Part shown: piece by piece, positions 34,118 through 47,064 of the stretch
Layout: every line of letters starts with the position of its first letter
How positions within the stretch are numbered: position 1 is the stretch's first letter
Assembly (NCBI RefSeq): GCF_019703515.2
Contig: NC_059351.1
Span: 19,770,001 to 19,834,000 of the forward strand
From: Myxocyprinus asiaticus
Lineage: Eukaryota; Chordata; Actinopteri; Cypriniformes; Catostomidae
Reading direction: 5' to 3'
Length of the DNA: 64,000 bases
Notes under the pieces: model-generated
What the model saw: only the letters and a program-made list of their open reading frames with translations
Database searches by the model: none
Told to the model about the DNA's origin: nothing
Made by a program: the position numbers and the translations under genes

Positions 34118-34891
34118 GCCTCAACGTATACTTGAGTCAGATGGATGCTTTTGGAGCATCTTACTTTGGTTGAGTCATGTAATAAACACAGCGTTTTTAG
34201 ATTGCTGTGTCAAGTTAAATGTAGTTTGAAACTTAGAAAAACAAGTCTCATGATCCCTGCATTCAGAATTGTGCTCAGTCAAGCTGTTTTTGAACACAAT
34301 AGCGCATTCTCATCTTGTGCTGTCGCTAGAGTCAAAAAACCCTGAGTGTGGTTCCTTGTCTGTACAGCAGCATGTTGCCTATTCAGCTAGAGTTTCGCTT
34401 ACTGCCCCCTGCTGAAAACAGGTATTTCAAGCTTGAATTGCTCCGATGGAATGAATATTCCTTATTACGATCCTGGGGCATGATAAATTGCATATATTTT
34501 TTAACGCATTATTTTTAAATGAATCACACTGAATTAACCTATTAAACCGACAGTAATAAATATATAAATATATAAAATTCCAATCTGATTGTATCTATTA
34601 GCCTAGACTTCAGAAAGGTTTAGAAGCGTTATTTGAAGGGCAAGTGTCTGTTATCTGTATCTGGAAGAAAACGGGCTCAAATTAACAAACAATTTATTAA
34701 ATATAGTATAAAATATTATTTGAAAATGTTAGACATTTGGAAAGAAATGTACTGTGTAATTTTTTACATAGTACAGTTATTTGTACAGTCATTTGGAGAA
34801 AAGTATTGCTCATTTCTCAACTTCAGCCTAATTATGAAAAGTAAAACTGTAATTAATGAAGTCAAACTCAGTTGCAGGTGGCTTTCCAGCG
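34118..34891. other. Unassigned AT-rich sequence
   Basis: No gene or repeat was recognised. The 89-codon frame at 34633 has no domain. Confidence 0.5.
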
Positions 34892-34899
34892 GTTTAGAT

Positions 34900-36546
34900 T
34901 AGTGGTCAACCGATATGGGGTTTTAATGGCCGATGCAATAAAATTGCTAAAAATATATATATAAACTCTTATTTAGCACTATATTTACTCAATTTCCCAC
35001 AAAACTACAAAATAATATTGTATTTTCAATGGTAGGTAGCAGTTTCTTCAGATTTCTGTTTAATCATCAAATTTTAGTAATTTATTTGCACATGAAGAAA
35101 TTGTTAATATATTAGGAATATATTAGAAATAACAGTACACACAGTAGTCTAACAACCATGGATGACATGTGCGCATTAACGTATGCATTTACCAAATCAA
35201 ACCAATTGTACATACAGTGCATAGTGAATAAGACATTTATTTATAGCACACGTGAAGCGTTTTTACCTTGGGCTGCATCCGAAAACTTAGGCAGCTGACT
35301 TGCTACCTTGCTGCCTAATCAGTTAATGGCTTAACTGACAGCTGTTTTGAATGAATGGAACTCTTAAGGAAACTGGTCTCTGAACAGTTTGAAAAGCACC
35401 TTATTTTCATCCTACCTCCGTATAAATCCTCCAGAGGCAGTATTTTCCTGGTTACGGATGCAGCCTTGAAGTTGCACTCACGTGCTACTGCGCATCCAGC
35501 TCGAGCAACAATCTCCTGACAATTTAAAGCAGGCCTGGACCACCTGCTTGGATTGACATGGACTGACTGTTATTATTTGTGAATCAGAGGAACTTTTGCT
35601 CCTGATCCTGACGTTTTTGATGGAATACGCACTTCAGAGGAAGATATTAGATGAGCGCTCGACGGGAAGAAAACGCTAGACTTTCGTGAGGTTTGTGAAT
35701 CGCATCTGTTTAAACGAGATATTTGCATATTTGCAAATGGTATATAATACAATTTTATTGATATTTGCCTTTTATTATTAGAAACGAAAGTTAGAGGTCA
35801 CAGGGAACTGTTGAGTGGAGGCTGTTAGAATACATGCTTCAGAGGAATATATATGAGCACTCCACAGGATGCTGGATCTGCTAAAGTTGTGTGAGGTTGG
35901 GTTATTACATCTGTTTAAACAAGGTATCTGCATATTTGCAAATGGAATATAATACAGATTTTATCGATATTTGCATTTTATTATTAGAAAAGAAAGTTAA
36001 AGGTCACAGGGAACAATTGAGGGGAGACTGTTAGAATACATGCTTCAGAGGAATACATATGAGCACTCCACAGGATGCTGGATCTGCTGAAGTTGTGTGA
36101 GGTTGGGTTATTAAATCTGTTTAAACGAGATATGCGCACATTTGCAGATGTATATATTAGTTTTATTGATATTTGCCTTTTTATCATTAGACAAGACAGC
36201 TAAAGTTACAGGGAACTGTTGAGGAGAGAGAGAGTGAATGAAACAGGCGAGCACTTTAACATTATAAGCTCATATGTGTCTGCCGTTGCTCTGATATACG
36301 GACCGTTTAAATGAGACTGTGTTGCACACCAGCCTATTATTGTCTTAACACGATGGCACGTAACAACAAAACGAACCGTGACTGGTCGTTTACATGTCTC
36401 AGTCACTTCACATGCAAGCAGGTGATTCTCGGTGCCCTCAAGAAACAAATTGGCCAAACAGGAAAATTTATCGGCCGATGTGATAATTAAAAAAGTCAGA
36501 ATATCAGCCGATTTATCGGCCTCGGCGATATATCGGTCGACCACTA
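34900..36546. mobile_element. hAT-type non-autonomous element, perfect 8-bp duplication
   Basis: The flanks are identical: GTTTAGAT at 34892-34899 and 36547-36554. The ends TAGTGGTCAACCGATATGGG and, reversed, TAGTGGTCGACCGATATATC are inverted repeats rich in CCGATA. The 1,647-bp body has no transposase but holds three tandem units of about 205 bases. It is related at its ends to the element at 2225-4199. Confidence 0.9.
35619..36225. repeat. 205-bp tandem repeats inside the hAT element
   Basis: Three units share CTGTTTAAACGAGATAT-like, ATTTGCAAATGG, TTTTATTGATATTTGCCTTT and CACTCCACAGGATGCTGGAT. Unit starts (TCTGTTTAAAC) are near 35705, 35911 and 36115. The second and third are the most alike. 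Confidence 0.85.
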
Positions 36547-36554
36547 GTTTAGAT

Positions 36555-37529
36555 AAAGAATGTTTTAATTAGCACAAAGAAAAGGTTGCGTGAATGGATC
36601 ATTGCCAAGTGAGATACAATGCTAAAAACAGATTTAAAAGTTAACATGAAATTACAATTGACTCTGTTTACTTTGTTACTACATGTTCAAACAGTGTTTC
36701 ATGTTAACTTAAGTTAGCAATGGGTCCTGAGAGGAAATACATGGATGTTACCTGGGTATATGAGATTTATAATTTATTTCTGGGTTTAGACATATTTAAA
36801 AGCATATTGTTATAGTCCCTTAGGCATCTAAAATATCAAATAAAATATAGTACTTATTGTAAAAAGAATCAAATGATGACTGTGATTTCATTACCTTTAG
36901 TAAATGACATCTGCCACCATGGAGTGCCGTAGTAAATTAAATTAGCTGTGACATTTCTGTGTGCGTTTAATACCCAACAGTCTCTGGTTAAAGACCTCAT
37001 GTGTGCATTTATGATGACTGTATGTAAACAGCACAGACCTGAGGAAAGCCTTTAGTGCTGCTCACACAAATGACAGCAATTATAGCCACTGCAGAGGCCT
37101 CTAAAGCCTTATTTATACAATATAGAGGAATCCCAACTTTTTTCCTCTGAACAAACTAAAGTCCGTTGAGTCTGACGTCACTGAAGATTGTCAACTCTCA
37201 GGCGGACCACACATCAGTAAGCCATCTCATAAATCAGCAAGACGTGCATACATTTTTAATGTTATGATTGTAACGTAGGTTAGCTATCTCCTTTTAATTA
37301 TCAATAATGAATGTCACGTCCAAACCACACACACAATTAATTTTAACCATTCGTCAACACTCTTCGACTAGCCATGTTCTAATTTCATGGATGTGTGCGA
37401 ACAGGAGAAATATCACCAAACCAACACTTTAGCACAACAAAAACTTGCATTTCGCCATAACTTTAAGGGGAACAAAAAGAAGCTTGTTCACCCGCTAAGT
37501 ATAAATTAGCCTTAACTCACATAACATTT
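36555..37529. other. Unassigned intergenic sequence
   Basis: No gene or complete repeat was recognised. Confidence 0.5.
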
Positions 37530-38030
37530 TGTGACGAAGAGGAGGGCATGGCCAGGTCGTGATGGAGCATGGCTGGCGCTGAATCAGCTGATCAACGGGA
37601 GAGCGAGATAAGGAGGCGTCGGAGACGTCAGTTCAGGAGAGAGAGAAATGCACGTGGCCACGCTGCATGTGTGTCTGTGTTTATGTTTGCTTTATGTTGA
37701 GTTTTATCATTAAACTTTGTTTACTTTTCAGCCGGTTCCCGCCTCCTCCTTGCCCACCTTTACCTGTTACAGTGGTGCTGAAACCCGAGAGGGAGGAGGA
37801 ACGCGCTGTCACGGAGTCCTTGCTGCTGCCCTCCGCCAGGGGAGCAGCCACGGCCGTCTGCCTGGGGACGGAGGGGTCGCTGCCGGCCACTGAGAGCCAG
37901 AGGATCTGCGGCTGTCTGCCAAAAAGGGGAGGAGCGGTTCCATTATCCAGGGGCCGGAGGACTCGCTGCACGTCCGGGAGCTGGCGAGCAAGTTCTTCTC
38001 TCTCTCTCTCCTTTCTCTCTCTCTGTTACT
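37530..38030 (+). mobile_element. LTR retrotransposon 5-prime fragment
   Basis: A 242-bp LTR (37530-37771) begins TGTGACGAAG and ends CCTGTTACA. It resembles the solo LTR at 51877-52111 and more distantly the TRIM LTRs. One base later comes TGGTGCTGAAACCCGAGA (37773-37790), which matches the tRNA-Phe primer site of the TRIM at 16 of 18 bases. About 240 bases of GC-rich interior follow, ending in a CT-rich tract (37997-38023). No 3-prime LTR is present. The 146-codon frame across this region starts in the LTR and is not credible as a gene. Confidence 0.75.
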
Positions 38031-39007
38031 GTGTCACGTTTCGAAGGCTGTGTGCTAGGTATGACGCGTCTATTGAAGGCTGCAGTATACCTAGCGTCCT
38101 CCTTTAAACAAATCTCATTTAAGCGAGACTGCCTTCGTAGGACAAATGGAAACAGAACATAACATGGTTGCTATGACAGCACGCCACTCTTTAACAAGCG
38201 CAAGCGCTTCGAGTGAGAAGGTAACAAAGTCCCCCACTTTTTTCTCTTCCGATTCTGATATCTGAAATCTCAGTATCAGCCGATCCCCTACCAATGTTGT
38301 TGTTTTTTTTTTTTTTTTTATCTTTACATTATTGTGTGGAACTAATTGGGGGTACTCTGTAATATGTAAAGAAACACAAACCTCTAACTACACATTGTTT
38401 CAATATAAATGTATAGCTTGTTAAGAAAAACTGTATTGTTAACTAGTCTACTGGATTGTGTAGCAGCAAAATTAACAGTAATTCTAGTCTAAGTGTTCAG
38501 TAGAAAAGAAGGCAGTTTTTTATTTTGCAAAATGTTTTCAATTTTGTATCTGGATTTTAAAGGATTTAGATTTTTTGTTCACTTTTCATTCAAAGTTATT
38601 TTTTGGTACACATTCAACTTAAATATTGTTATAATTTGTAAACAAATAATAATAATACATTATTATTATCATCATTATTATTACTATTATAATTGACTTT
38701 TCGAATTTTAAATACAAATATTTCTCAATTGTGCACCTTTAATTTTAAAACCCTCAGGCTTTTATTTTGACATTCTGAAATCTTCAAGAAGTCCTGTATT
38801 TGGCTGTTTGTAGGCAAGTTCACAGTAGTTTAATTCGCTTCTTATTCAAATTCTGGTAAAATGCACCTCTGGTGCCATTCTAAATGCATATTATAAGTGA
38901 ACCGAACTATTGAGCATCTATATCTGAGATGTTGTTCATGAGTAGCGCTCAAATATTGCGCACCGCGTGAAGGCTAAAAATAGCCGCAAGTGTGTGTGTG
39001 TGTGTAT
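38031..39007. other. Unassigned AT-rich sequence with a short inverted repeat
   Basis: An inverted pair GTGCTAGGTATGACGC / GTATACCTAGCGTCC lies near 38050-38100, and a T run at 38308-38319. A fragment near 38255-38290 (ATCTCAGTATCAGCCGATCC) resembles a hAT end. No gene was seen. Confidence 0.5.
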
Positions 39008-39306
39008 CCTTAGACCAGAACTTTGAAGCTCCAAAAAGCACATAGAGGCAGCATAAAAGTAATTCATACGATACATACGAGTGATTTTCAGAAGCAATAT
39101 GATAGGTATGTGTGAAAAACATAAATATCTATAACTTTATAATATAATATATAAAAGTCCTTTTTTTTACTATTAATTCTCCTCCCTGCCTAGTAGGTGG
39201 CGATGTGCACAAATAATTGAATCACCAAAAACACAAGAAGAAGAATGTGAATGGAGATTTATTAGAAAAAAAGGATTTAAATATTGATCTTTTTCTCACC
39301 CACACT

Positions 39307-42101
39307 CAGGCACGGTGCTAGATGTGGGCTTACCGGGCAGCAAAAGCCCCAGATGTTTTTATAACCTTGTACTAATCACCAAGTTTTCATGCGCACAGTA
39401 AAACAAACAAACAAACAAAAAAAAATCCTTATTAGAACCAGTATTCTGCTCGCTGTGCATCAAACAGTGTCTTCGTTCACTCTTGACAAGAACCGCCCAA
39501 TCAGACAAGAAGTACTGATTGACATGTAAATTGGCCAATCGTTGATAAGAAGTTACATACGATCCAGCCAATGAGACTGGAAATTTTGGATGTAATTACC
39601 TTGATCCTTTAGAGACAACTGGTTCATAGGTGTGCACTTGTCTTCATGAGAAGATTTATTAGAATATTGAAATGGACATTTAAAAAAAGTAGTAAAACAG
39701 CCTCAGCCAACATCAGCACTTCAACAACAAGAAGTATTCTGCTAACTGCTTAAGGTATGTGTAGCTACTTATTAACTGCACTTTCAAATGAGGCTAACTA
39801 TTTGTCCCTTAACAGCCTTGCAACTATAAGAGACAACTATATATTTCATCATTAAATTATTTTCATTTTTGTGTTATATATAAAAAAAAAATAATAATAA
39901 TTGTTTCTCTGAGGAAAAAAAGCTAGCAAAGTTTCTGACTAGTCCTCGCGCAGCTGCAGTCTTCCAAAAACACACACACAAACACACACCGATTATATAT
40001 TTGCATTGCTTATAACAGTCTTTCACTTGATCTGATCTGGATGTATAGTGTTGTGTGTGCAAGACTTTTCTCCATGTTTAATTATAATCAGTGGTCGATT
40101 TGTAAATTTTTTAAGGGGGGGCCTATTACTTATGCGTCATTGACAAATTACACACAAAATTAAAATGAGAAATCTAGTTTAAAACACTTGTCATATTCTC
40201 AGAAATGTAATCTTTGTCCAATTTGGTTTCATCCATTTTTGAAAAACTTTTATAGCATTTAAAAAAAACAAATAATAATAATAATCAAACTTTCAAATTG
40301 TCATGTGGTGTATTATAATACTTTCTTTGCACCTTGAATACATTTGAGTATAAACAACTTATTCATTAATTTACAAAATGTTTTCAAACAAATTTTTCAA
40401 GGAATTTTTTTTTAATAAATATTATGAATTTTTGAGTAAAAAATATCAAGAATTTTTCTCAGGGTTACTCCACATGAACAAAATGTGCCCTTTCATAAAC
40501 ACGTCAAAATAAATATCAGATGTTTTTTTAAGCATCTTCCTTCCTACATCCGTTGACTGCTGGGCATTCCAATTTCTCCCATTCATTTTAATAGAAGTGG
40601 CCCATCTATATTAAATAGTCTCCGTACCAATGTTTATCTCAGCAAACTAAATACTAAATATTAAATACTGACAAAACACAATTTTACTGTGTTTTATAGT
40701 TTTTATGGTCAACATAAAGAACTAAATGGCTACCTACATGTTGGTTACACCCAAAGATTTTGATTTGGTGGACAAAAGCATTTTAAAATATTAACCATAT
40801 TTATGATCATGAAAAAGGTTTTTTTCCAAGATTGTTCACCCACTGCAGACACACATTTTTTCTACTCCAATCTACAACTTGACCATGTTTGAAAGTGCGT
40901 GAAACATTTGAAAACGTGTGGCGTAAGTTTCATGTGAACACTAGGAAGGACAAATCAAACATCACAAACTCCGACATACCTGCAAGTGTTTTCAGAAAAC
41001 CGGTGTCTTTTTTCGCAGTGGAGAGAGAGAGCTTTACAAGTGTCAAGATCTGATTGGGGGATTTCACCTATAGAAATCTGGCAACCTCACACATGTCGAA
41101 ATCTGACTGGCTAATTGCCCTTATTTAAAGTCTGTTATTTATCAAACATATTAAAATTTAAAATCTTTTACTTGCATGATTAGTTCTAAGTAATACATGA
41201 CACAACTGATCTAAAGGGGATGGTAAGGGGGGATGGTGGTTTTACAAGGGGGATGCTTTTTGGTATTTCTTGCTTCAAGGGGGATGGCATCCCCTCGCAT
41301 CCCCCTCAACTCGAGCCCTGATTATAATTGGCTCAATAAGTGTGTTATGTATCTAAGTGTTTTTGTATACTAAGAATAGATTATATAAAATTAATTATGT
41401 GATTGACGAATGGGTAAGGAATCTTTACTTATTATAGATAATCTTTATTAATGTATGCATTTATTTATTCTCACAAAAATAGCTTCTAAAAATTCAGTAC
41501 TTGGAAGGAAGTTTGGATACACTGTCAACATAATATGAAAGAGAAACTGACTGATGTTTCTGTCATTCATGGCAGCAGCAGTGCACATGTTAAACCTTGC
41601 CTGTGCTGTACTTTTGTTTGTTAATGTAACATCTTGGAAATTCTGGTATACTCACTTTGTGATCATGCATTTTTGTTGATGAACATGATATAATTTGTGG
41701 ATGTTCTGTAGGCAGGTTCCTAAAAGGAATATCAGCTTGGTGTCATGGCTCTGGATTTGTAGGTTTTAAACATATAGCCTGTGTTCAATGAGTTTGATTA
41801 AAAATGATAATAGTATTGAGCAGTATTATTGAGGATTGCAGATGATTGTCTACAGTAGTGGAATAAAGCAGTTGGTAGATCTGAAATGTTTTCAATCCAA
41901 CTCATTTTATGCTCAGGCATACATTTTATGATTTGTATTCTTTAACAAACAATATTGAAAGACTTTTACTTAATTTAAAAATGAACTCTTTACCGATGTA
42001 TCTTTTAAACATATTTTAAAGTGCATCCTGTGTATTATGATGCATACATGGATGTCTGTGGGCAAGGCTCCGGATGTTCACTGACCCTAGAACCGCCCCT
42101 G
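39307..42101. mobile_element. hAT-type element inserted in the fold-back MITE
   Basis: The flanks CCCACACT (39299-39306) and CCCATACT (42102-42109) match at 7 of 8 bases. The ends CAGGCACGGTGCTAG and, reversed, CAGGGGCGGTTCTAG are short inverted repeats of the common hAT form. No transposase frame survives in 2.8 kb, part of which is a second insertion at 40089-41320. Confidence 0.87.
40089..41320. mobile_element. Nested hAT-type element, perfect 8-bp duplication
   Basis: The flanks are identical: ATTATAAT at 40081-40088 and 41321-41328. The ends CAGTGGTCGATTTG and, reversed, CAGGGCTCGAGTTG are imperfect inverted repeats followed by G-rich tracts. No transposase frame was found. It lies wholly within the older hAT element at 39307-42101. 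Confidence 0.88.
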
Positions 42102-42348
42102 CCCATACTTACAATATTGCTTCTGAAGATATAGATTGAACCAGTGTAGTTAATTTGAATTCCTTTAATGCTGCCTTTATGTGCTTTCTGAGCTTCAAAA
42201 TTTTGGTACTTGCATTTTAGTATAAATTAACAGAGCTGAGATATTCTTCAAAAAATCTTTGTGTACAGCAGAAGAAAAATAAAAAACACATCTGGGATGG
42301 TGGTGGGGGTGAGGGTAAATTATGCGAGAATGTTACGTTTTGGAACCC

Positions 42349-42364
42349 CCCCCCCCCCCCCCCC
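42349..42364. repeat. Poly(C) tract
   Basis: A run of about 16 C at the edge of the fold-back MITE. Confidence 0.9.
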
Positions 42365-42365
42365 A

Positions 42366-44898
42366 ATTAGAAGAGAAGTTTGGAAACCTTTTTCTAGTAA
42401 TTATTACGGTGAAAAATGTGAAGAATGTCATACAGTCCCAAATTATATATAATGTTTAATTATACACTGAAGCAAGATCATTCTTTATTCATGCCTTCTG
42501 TCATTTCACAGCTTTTTACGTCCTGCGTGAAATTAGTTCAGTGAAGGTCCAGCATTGTCAGTGTCGAAAGAATTTAGATAATTAGTTCTGTACACTAAGG
42601 ATAAATTGCACCTTATCGCTGTGTTTGGAAGCTTGTTTTCCATAAGACAAAGCCGCCCGCATCTGTCAAACACTGTGCACGCGCCAACCTTGCACGTGCA
42701 GAAATGCTCACAATCGCGATGCATTTGAACTTAACGTGGATGTTTACAAGGATTTATACAGTAGGCACTGATATGTTGCAGCTCTGATATAAAAATGCAA
42801 ACTTAGAAACTGAGGTCATAAGAGCCCACAGTTACAGATTCACACTGAAAATGAATGAGTATCACCTTGACACAGACAAGCCCACATTGTCACAATCTCT
42901 AAAACTTACCTCACTGTGTTTTCTTAAGTTGGAGCTGCAGTTTTAATCTTGAAATATATAGTGTGACAGCATGTCTCTGTCGTAAAAGTCCCGTTCAAAA
43001 TCTCAGTAAATTACACATTTATTAACACTTATTAAATTAAAACCAGTAAATGTAATGACAGGAACGCTACCCATTGTAACGAAGTAAAAGTAAAAACTTT
43101 TCAGCAGAAATGTACTTAAGAGTGAAAAGTACCCACCATAAAACATACTCATGAAAGTATATTTTTTCAAAAAAAAATGGGTGGGGTCAATGAGCATCAA
43201 CAGGTTAACCAACATTAAGAAATGCTTTAAAAATATTGTGTTAACACATTCCAATAAGGTTGTATTCATTAATTTTAGTTAACTACATTTGTTAACATGA
43301 ACTAACAATGAACAATACTTTTTACAGCACTTACTAATCTTGGTTAGTGTAAATGTTAATGTTAATGTTCATCATGGAATAATGCATTTTTAAAAGTAAA
43401 AGTTAACATTAGTTATACATTATGAACTAAAATTAATGAACAATGAACAATTTCATTTTAATTAAGTAACATTAATTAAGATTTGTAAATGCTGATAAGA
43501 AATATTGTCCACGGCAGGAGTAAAGATTGTGAATTAAATTGTAAAAATTATAAAATTACGTTGCCTCGACATATTACAACAACTTTTATTTAGTAGATAT
43601 GACAAAATGAATTTAAGTCTGTACAACAAAACTAGATTAAATCCATTTTTTAAATGTTTATTTTATTTATTTATTTAAATAACGTAATTTAATTTAGTGG
43701 GGGGAAAAATCCTACATTTTAATATTCATTGGAAGTTTTTATTTTTATTGTGTATATTTGCCCAAAACTGCAGTGGTCAACAAAACACACTGTAATGAAA
43801 TGCATTCAAATTGACTTCCATTTTCAATGTGATGTTTAAATCAAAAGTAAAAGTTGCCACAAGTTAAGACATTTTAATACAAAACTGGAATTGAAAATTA
43901 GAAATTATAAATAAAATATGTACTTCCAAGATTATAACTGAATGGCACACACTGGATTAAACATATGATACAATGAGGTCATTTGACAACAACATAGCAC
44001 ACAAAATGAAATGTTAATAATTGCATACAGTATACAGTTTCACATACTACACATAAGTTCTATAACAACTGTAAGCAGTATCCAGTATGCAAGTATTCCA
44101 TTTCAAACACAGCCTATAACACAACAATCATTTACATCAGAAATTGATTTTGTGGTTTCTTGCTGCCTAGATGCAACAGAAAAACATCATGCTGTGCACC
44201 ACTTGTTTCTTAATATAAAACATATAATGTAGTGATCTACAAACACCTGTGTGAAATATCTATCAGGCTTGTCAGTTAAACTGTGCTGGAACCCCAAGAG
44301 ATGAACACAGATGCCATTGAGCAGCAAAACTTTAAACGTATACAAGCAGCGTGCCAGGCTATGAGGTAAAACACAGGAGAGGCTGTTTACTCTAAACACG
44401 ACAGAACGTTGTATGCATCAAGGGTAAATAATGCAACAAATGAGAGACAGGTCACATATAATCCTTATTTTAATAGGAACAATATCAGAATTGCATGTAA
44501 AGGCTTTATTGGGACCTTTATGTTCTTGTTCTTTTATAATTCCTTCCTATAATTCCTTTAATGTCAATGTAGTGAATGTGGCATGTGATGTGCCGCCCCA
44601 GTACAGTGAAGTGTGCACCTGACAACAGTCCAGTGGAGAGAATTGGCTGATGTAAGCATGATGCAATATCCACAACTCTACTGAGTCTACTGAGTCATGT
44701 CTGGTTTCAACTCCAGTGTGACAGCTAACTTCAACACACAATTACAGTATGTTTATGAACAAAGACGCACAATAACAAAACCCCGGCATATGTTGAGGTT
44801 TAAATGTTTAAAAGTTAATGTATTCTTGACTCTGTAGAGTTTTCAGTGTTTTGTTTTCTCTTTTTTTCTTCTTCTAAAAGTCTTGAAAATTCACACCA
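42366..44898. other. Unassigned AT-rich sequence with a MITE fragment
   Basis: The only recognisable content is the repeat at 43225-43480 and a short stretch near 43085-43135 with the AGTAAAAGTAAAAACTT type of motif common in fish repeats. No gene was seen. Confidence 0.5.
43225..43480. repeat. AACATTAGTTAA-type MITE fragment
   Basis: Dense motifs such as TTGTTAACATGAACTAACAA and AAAGTTAACATTAGTTATAC are mirrored across the region. It is related to the smaller element at 8129-8323. Confidence 0.55.
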
Positions 44899-44966
44899 CA
44901 GTGTCATTTCCAGCAAATCTTAAATTCTGGATGGTGTTTAATAGAACTCTGCTGGAAATGACACTG
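44899..44966. repeat. Perfect 17-bp inverted repeat (hairpin)
   Basis: CAGTGTCATTTCCAGCA (44899-44915) is repeated exactly in reverse complement at 44950-44966 with a 34-base spacer. Both arms are intact while the surroundings show no other repeat. Its nature is unknown: it may be the core of a very short MITE or a hairpin RNA. Confidence 0.75.
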
Positions 44967-46594
44967 ATGAAAATTACATTTTTAATGTTTTGAAATAAAA
45001 CATCTGACTCCTTTGTCTCTGTTAGACTAATATCATAGCTAACATTTTATGTATCCTTAATACACACAATTAAAATAATAATTTCACACTTTTTATATAA
45101 TTTGCTTAATTTGCAGCTTGATTGGGAATGGCACCCAATAAAAAATATTCTGCTCACAAGATATATTTACCTTGACTTTTTCTGTTTTCTCCAAACTTCC
45201 CTTGTCTCATATTTCATATTTCATCTTATCATCATGCATATTTCGCACATGCTCTTTACTGACACTGTTGGCCACTTGGTTAACAATTACACTCAATTTT
45301 GACAAAACTTCATTAGGGGCAAAAACACATTAGTGTGTGGTGGAAATGATGGCATAACTGTGGGACAAAAATGTATAGAAATAATTTTTACACAATAAAT
45401 ATTCAAATGGTTTATGTTTATTTTCCCTCTTTGTTTAGATAAACATAGTTTTAAACATTAAACATTTCTGAATTTTTATAATGGATTTTTATAGTTTAAT
45501 ATTGAAAATATGGGTCTAGGACAAGGTAAACAGTAAAGGCATTTGAAAAGTATCCCAAAAGTAGATGATGATGGCCTGGTTTTCCAATACAGTTTTAATG
45601 AGACCTTCATATAACAAAAAGAAAAAAGTTTAAATCTGTTGGGTTTAACAAAATCAACCCCTAGGAGATGAAAGAGGCTAAGCTGAAGAAACACTCTAAA
45701 CACATATGTGTTTGTATATGTATTGTATATCCATTCGTTAATGCAAACCTGCAAAAAAATATATAGTTTATACTGTGAATTCCAAACATCGTCCCAGAGC
45801 AACATATCCATTGCAAGACTGGGTTGATAGAAAAACGTTTTAAGATAAAGCCCATTTTTTCTTTGTTATGGAACATGATAAAGTGTAAGGGTTGAGAAGG
45901 AACATTTCAGCATGATCCAGAGGTTTTACATGCTGAAATACACAGTATCTCGTAAAGCTGTAGATACAGCATACATGTGCACCTGCAGATAAACATGTTT
46001 CTGCCAACAAACACTTACATACGCTGTTATCTACCGACCCTTCTCAAACACACATGCAGTACTAGACCTGAGGCTAATCACCTGTCTCGAGAGGGAATGT
46101 TAGAGTCCTAACCTCCTTTTATGGAACCCTTACTAGCCTTAACACAAGGTAGATGACACACTCACTCTCCATTACAGACAACATGACAGCATTAGCTGTT
46201 GTTTTTTTTAGGGTTCATATAGATTTGTAAGAGTGAATTTCAAGCTCTTTTGAAGCATTTCCAAGATACCTTAATCATCTTTTTCAAGCACTTCGAAGCC
46301 TTAAATATTATCCGGTTCAAAATGTTACCTGACAAAAATGCAATGGTAAAAAGCATGCTCCGTGAGTTCAAACATTGCCCACAATGAGAATGAAAGTTTC
46401 AAGAATTCCTTTAAACCCACAGACAGCTAAGACTGGATCATTAATAAGATTACATCCAAAATCTTGCATACAGCTGGCAACACCGGTTATCTATACTGCA
46501 TTAATTACCATGGGGGAAAACAAATCCTGTTTACTGTAGTTACTTATTCAAAATGAAAAGAAATATAAAGTTGATTTGGCTATTTTTAAAGAAG

Positions 46595-46596
<2 letters not shown>
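44967..46596. other. Unassigned AT-rich sequence
   Basis: The 111-codon minus-strand frame at 45476-45811 has no recognisable domain. No other structure was seen. Confidence 0.5.

Positions 46597-46658
<62 letters not shown>
46597..46658. repeat. (GT)n microsatellite
   Basis: About 31 GT units. A shorter GT run lies at 46947-46970. Confidence 0.95.
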
Positions 46659-46661
<3 letters not shown>

Positions 46662-47064
46662 CAGGTTTAAGTGGTTTACGAGGAATTTTTTTTTAGGTTA
46701 CAAACTGGTAATTACAAGGGTATTATGCTATAAATGTGGTTTATGAGGACTTTTCTAGTGTCCCCATAATTGAAATTGCTTAAAAAATATACTAAACTAT
46801 GTTTTTTTGAAAATGTAAAAATGCAGAAAGTGTTTTGTTAGGGTTAGGTTTAGGGGTAGGTTTAGGGGATAGAATCTATAGTTCATACAGTATAAAAATC
46901 ATATGTCTGTGGAGAGTCCTCATAATGATAGCTGCACCAACATGAGTGTGCGTGTGTGTGTGTGTGTGTATGTGGGCAGGTTTAAGTGGTTTACGAGGAC
47001 TTTTGTTAGGTTACAAACTGGTAATTACAAGGGTATTATGCTATAAATGTGGTTTATGAGGACG
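46659..47064. repeat. Direct duplication of about 95 bases, each after a GT run
   Basis: GGGCAGGTTTAAGTGGTTTA to GGTTTATGAGGAC occurs at 46659-46750 and again at 46974-47062. Both copies directly follow a GT microsatellite. Between them lies a repeat-like block with GTTAGGTTTAGGGGTAGG. This suggests unequal exchange or slippage involving the GT tracts, or two copies of a GT-led repeat. Confidence 0.8.

Larger units (their letters stand above)
39008..42345. mobile_element. Fold-back MITE copy 2, split by a hAT insertion
   Basis: The left half (39008-39306) and right half (42102-42345) match the fold-back MITE at 5696-6370, for example TTTTGAAGCTCCAAAA and GAAGCAATATGATAGGTATG on the left, and CATCTGGGATG with a GGGTGAG-like tail on the right. 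They are separated by exactly the 2,795-bp element at 39307-42101. The outermost left part is missing, replaced by a GT microsatellite (38991-39005). Confidence 0.8.

Noticed and set aside
34900..36200. CRISPR-like array of repeats
   Set aside because: The 205-bp tandem units are long and contiguous, without spacers, inside a hAT element of a eukaryote.
37667..38107. 146-codon plus-strand open frame
   Set aside because: It begins inside an LTR, crosses the primer binding site and ends in a CT microsatellite, so it is not a gene.
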